From Bacteroidota bacterium (GTDB lineage: Bacteria; Bacteroidota; Bacteroidia; Chitinophagales; Chitinophagaceae), in the NCBI GenBank assembly GCA_023386395.1, contig JAEWJV010000484.1, positions 1 to 7,544 on the forward strand: 7,544 nt of DNA, given 5' to 3'. A program made the translations under genes and the position numbers. Positions 6,227 through 7,544 of this stretch are shown piece by piece (the stretch's first letter is position 1; every line of letters begins with the position of its first letter). The notes below the pieces were generated by a model that ran no database searches, was not told the DNA's origin, and saw nothing but the letters and a program-made list of their open reading frames with translations.

Positions 6227-7390
6227 ATGAATCAACCACATGGCGGTACGCTGATAAACAGGATTGCTACAGGCGCCCGTAAAGAAGAACTGGAAACCAA
6301 AGCAAAAGATATTTTCCAGTTAACGATTGAAAACCGTTATGCAGCCGATGTTGAAATGATTGCAATCGGCGCATTTAGCCCTATAACAGGCTTTATGGGC
6401 AAAGCAGACTGTGAATCTGTTATTGAAAATATGAAATTAACAAACGGTCTTGCATGGGGCATTCCTATTCCATTGCCTGCAGGCGACCAGTTTGATAAAA
6501 TAAAGGAAGGCGAAGAAATTGCATTGCTGGACCAGGAAGGCCGTGTTTTGGCCGTAATGACTGTTGAAGAAAAATTCGAACTTGATCTCGACAATTTCGC
6601 TCAAAAATGTTTTGGTACAACTGAAGACAAGCATCCTGGCGTTGCTGCCATCAGGCGCGGCGGCAATAAATACATTGCCGGCCCGCTGGAAATGGTAAAC
6701 AGGCCGCTTCGCAAAGAAGATATCGATGCCAAATATTTCCTCGATCCTTCAGAAACACGCGCTGAATTTGAAAAACGCGGCTGGAAAACTATCGTGGCTT
6801 TCCAAACACGTAACCCCATTCACCGCGCACATGAATATTTAATTAAATGCGCCCAGGAAATTGTGGACGGCGCCATGATCCACCCGCTTGTTGGTGAAAC
6901 AAAGAGCGATGATATTCCAGCACCTGTTCGTATGAAATGCTACGAAGTGCTGATTGAAAATTATTTCAATCCGGATAATACTACACTGGCCGTATTGCCT
7001 ACTGCCATGCGCTATGCCGGTCCGCGTGAAGCCATCAACCACACATTACTGCGTAAGAATTATGGTTGCACACACATGATCATTGGCCGCGACCATGCCG
7101 GTGTTGGTAACTATTACGGCACTTATGATGCGCAAAAAATAATGTCAAAAGTTGGCCCTGAAATGGGTATGGAAATTTTAAAGTTTGAGCATACTTTCTG
7201 GTGTAAAAACACAGAATGTATGGCCAGCAATAAAACCGCTCCTAAAAATCCTGATATTGTTTCTTTAAGCGGCACAAAAGTTCGTGAGATGCTGGCAAAC
7301 GGCCAACGTCCGCCTTCAGAATTTTCACGCCCGCTGGTAGCTGATATTTTGATTGATTGGGCAACTAAAAAAGCAGCAGCTTCTGCTTAA
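6227..7390 (+). CDS. sat: ATP sulfurylase (sulfate adenylyltransferase), single-subunit type
   Basis: Sat joins sulfate and ATP to make APS and pyrophosphate, the substrate for the neighbouring CysC. The 387 residues fit the homo-oligomeric family, unrelated to the CysD/CysN pair. The N-terminal PUA-like part includes GAFSPITGFMG at 48-58. The catalytic part has QTRNPIHRAHE at 193-203 (nucleotide and sulfate binding), AMRYAGPREAI at 260-270 and GRDHAGVG at 287-294; SGTKVREML at 348-356 and RPPSEFSRP at 361-369 complete the family pattern. There is no C-terminal APS kinase domain, matching the separate cysC. The zinc site known from some thermophile enzymes (Cys-x2-Cys plus a later Cys-Pro-His) is only partly present: C326 and C331 are five apart and the later part reads TAPK, so zinc binding is probably lost. 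The leader is A-rich with no Shine-Dalgarno. It ends the operon; a strong terminator follows. Confidence 0.97.
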   Translation: MNQPHGGTLINRIATGARKEELETKAKDIFQLTIENRYAADVEMIAIGAFSPITGFMGKADCESVIENMKLTNGLAWGIPIPLPAGDQFDKIKEGEEIALLDQEGRVLAVMTVEEKFELDLDNFAQKCFGTTEDKHPGVAAIRRGGNKYIAGPLEMVNRPLRKEDIDAKYFLDPSETRAEFEKRGWKTIVAFQTRNPIHRAHEYLIKCAQEIVDGAMIHPLVGETKSDDIPAPVRMKCYEVLIENYFNPDNTTLAVLPTAMRYAGPREAINHTLLRKNYGCTHMIIGRDHAGVGNYYGTYDAQKIMSKVGPEMGMEILKFEHTFWCKNTECMASNKTAPKNPDIVSLSGTKVREMLANGQRPPSEFSRPLVADILIDWATKKAAASA

Positions 7391-7409
7391 TTGGTTTCTG
7401 TATAAAACA

Positions 7410-7443
7410 AAAAAAAGCTGCTCCGGAAGGAGCAGCTTTTTTT
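7410..7443. terminator. Strong intrinsic, bidirectional terminator after sat
   Basis: A perfect 15-base-pair stem: seven A then GCTGCTCC (7410-7424), loop GGAA, then GGAGCAGC and seven T (7429-7443). The GGAA loop is of the stable GNRA type. The A-run and T-run on the two sides let it act on both strands, which suits the convergent gene end at 7488. It starts 19 bases after the sat stop. Confidence 0.95.
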
Positions 7444-7487
7444 GTTAGCTATAAATTAAAGCAGAAACTAATATTCAATAATCAATT

Positions 7488-7544
7488 TTATTTACCCTGA
7501 ACTCTACCCTTCAAAACTGCTGTAGAAATATGGGGTCTTGGCTT
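7488..7544 (-). CDS. 3' end of an unidentified gene, cut by the window edge
   Basis: On the minus strand an open frame enters from the right edge and ends at a TAA (7488-7490). The visible 18 residues are KPRPHISTAVLKGRVQGK. Its position 44 bases beyond a two-way terminator, facing sat, is what a convergent gene should look like, and the basic tail with no stop is coding-like. Eighteen residues are too few to name a family. Confidence 0.45.
   Translation of the reverse strand, partial: KPRPHISTAVLKGRVQGK

Noticed and set aside
5974..7042. Minus-strand open frames opposite cysC and sat
   Set aside because: Antisense shadows of two well-conserved genes; no independent coding support.

Overview
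The window looks like chromosomal DNA of a Bacteroidota bacterium, most likely close to the Chitinophagaceae or a related Sphingobacteriia/Chitinophagia lineage. The reasons are A-rich, Shine-Dalgarno-poor leaders, TAnnTTTG-like -7 elements, moderate GC with an AT-rich inset, a UvrA with a Bacteroidota-style first zinc finger, a LamG lipoprotein, and the DUF1905/YdeI gene type. The lineage is inferred from sequence style, not from a database match.

Layout. Positions 1-645 (+): the end of a short unrecognised reading frame, then a complete DUF1905/YdeI (OmdA)-type protein. Positions 646-874: a gene-free stretch of 229 bases with a tandem 8-mer, a weak AT hairpin and a dense set of nested and competing inverted repeats (703-800). 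Positions 875-3727 (-): uvrA, the excinuclease ABC subunit A of nucleotide excision repair. Positions 3797-5350: an AT-richer inset holding a lone SAM-dependent methyltransferase (+) and, facing it, a LamG-domain lipoprotein (-). Positions 5351-5587: a divergent, A/T-rich promoter region. Positions 5588-7390 (+): cysC (APS kinase) and sat (single-subunit ATP sulfurylase), 30 bases apart, an evident two-gene operon that ends in a very strong hairpin terminator (7410-7443). The last bases hold the 3' end of an oppositely oriented gene.

Function. Sat makes APS from sulfate and ATP, and CysC phosphorylates APS to PAPS, so the operon is a compact sulfate-activation module. No reductase (cysH), CysDN or sulfotransferase gene is in view, so the fate of PAPS (reduction to sulfite or sulfation of surface molecules) cannot be told from this window. 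The other genes look like independent housekeeping or surface functions and are not obviously linked to it.

I see no convincing new multi-gene system, CRISPR array, tRNA, rRNA, insertion sequence or phage gene. The least explained part is the structured stretch downstream of uvrA, which may be a dispersed intergenic repeat or a structured RNA. An in-frame open stretch after the uvrA stop codon runs through it.
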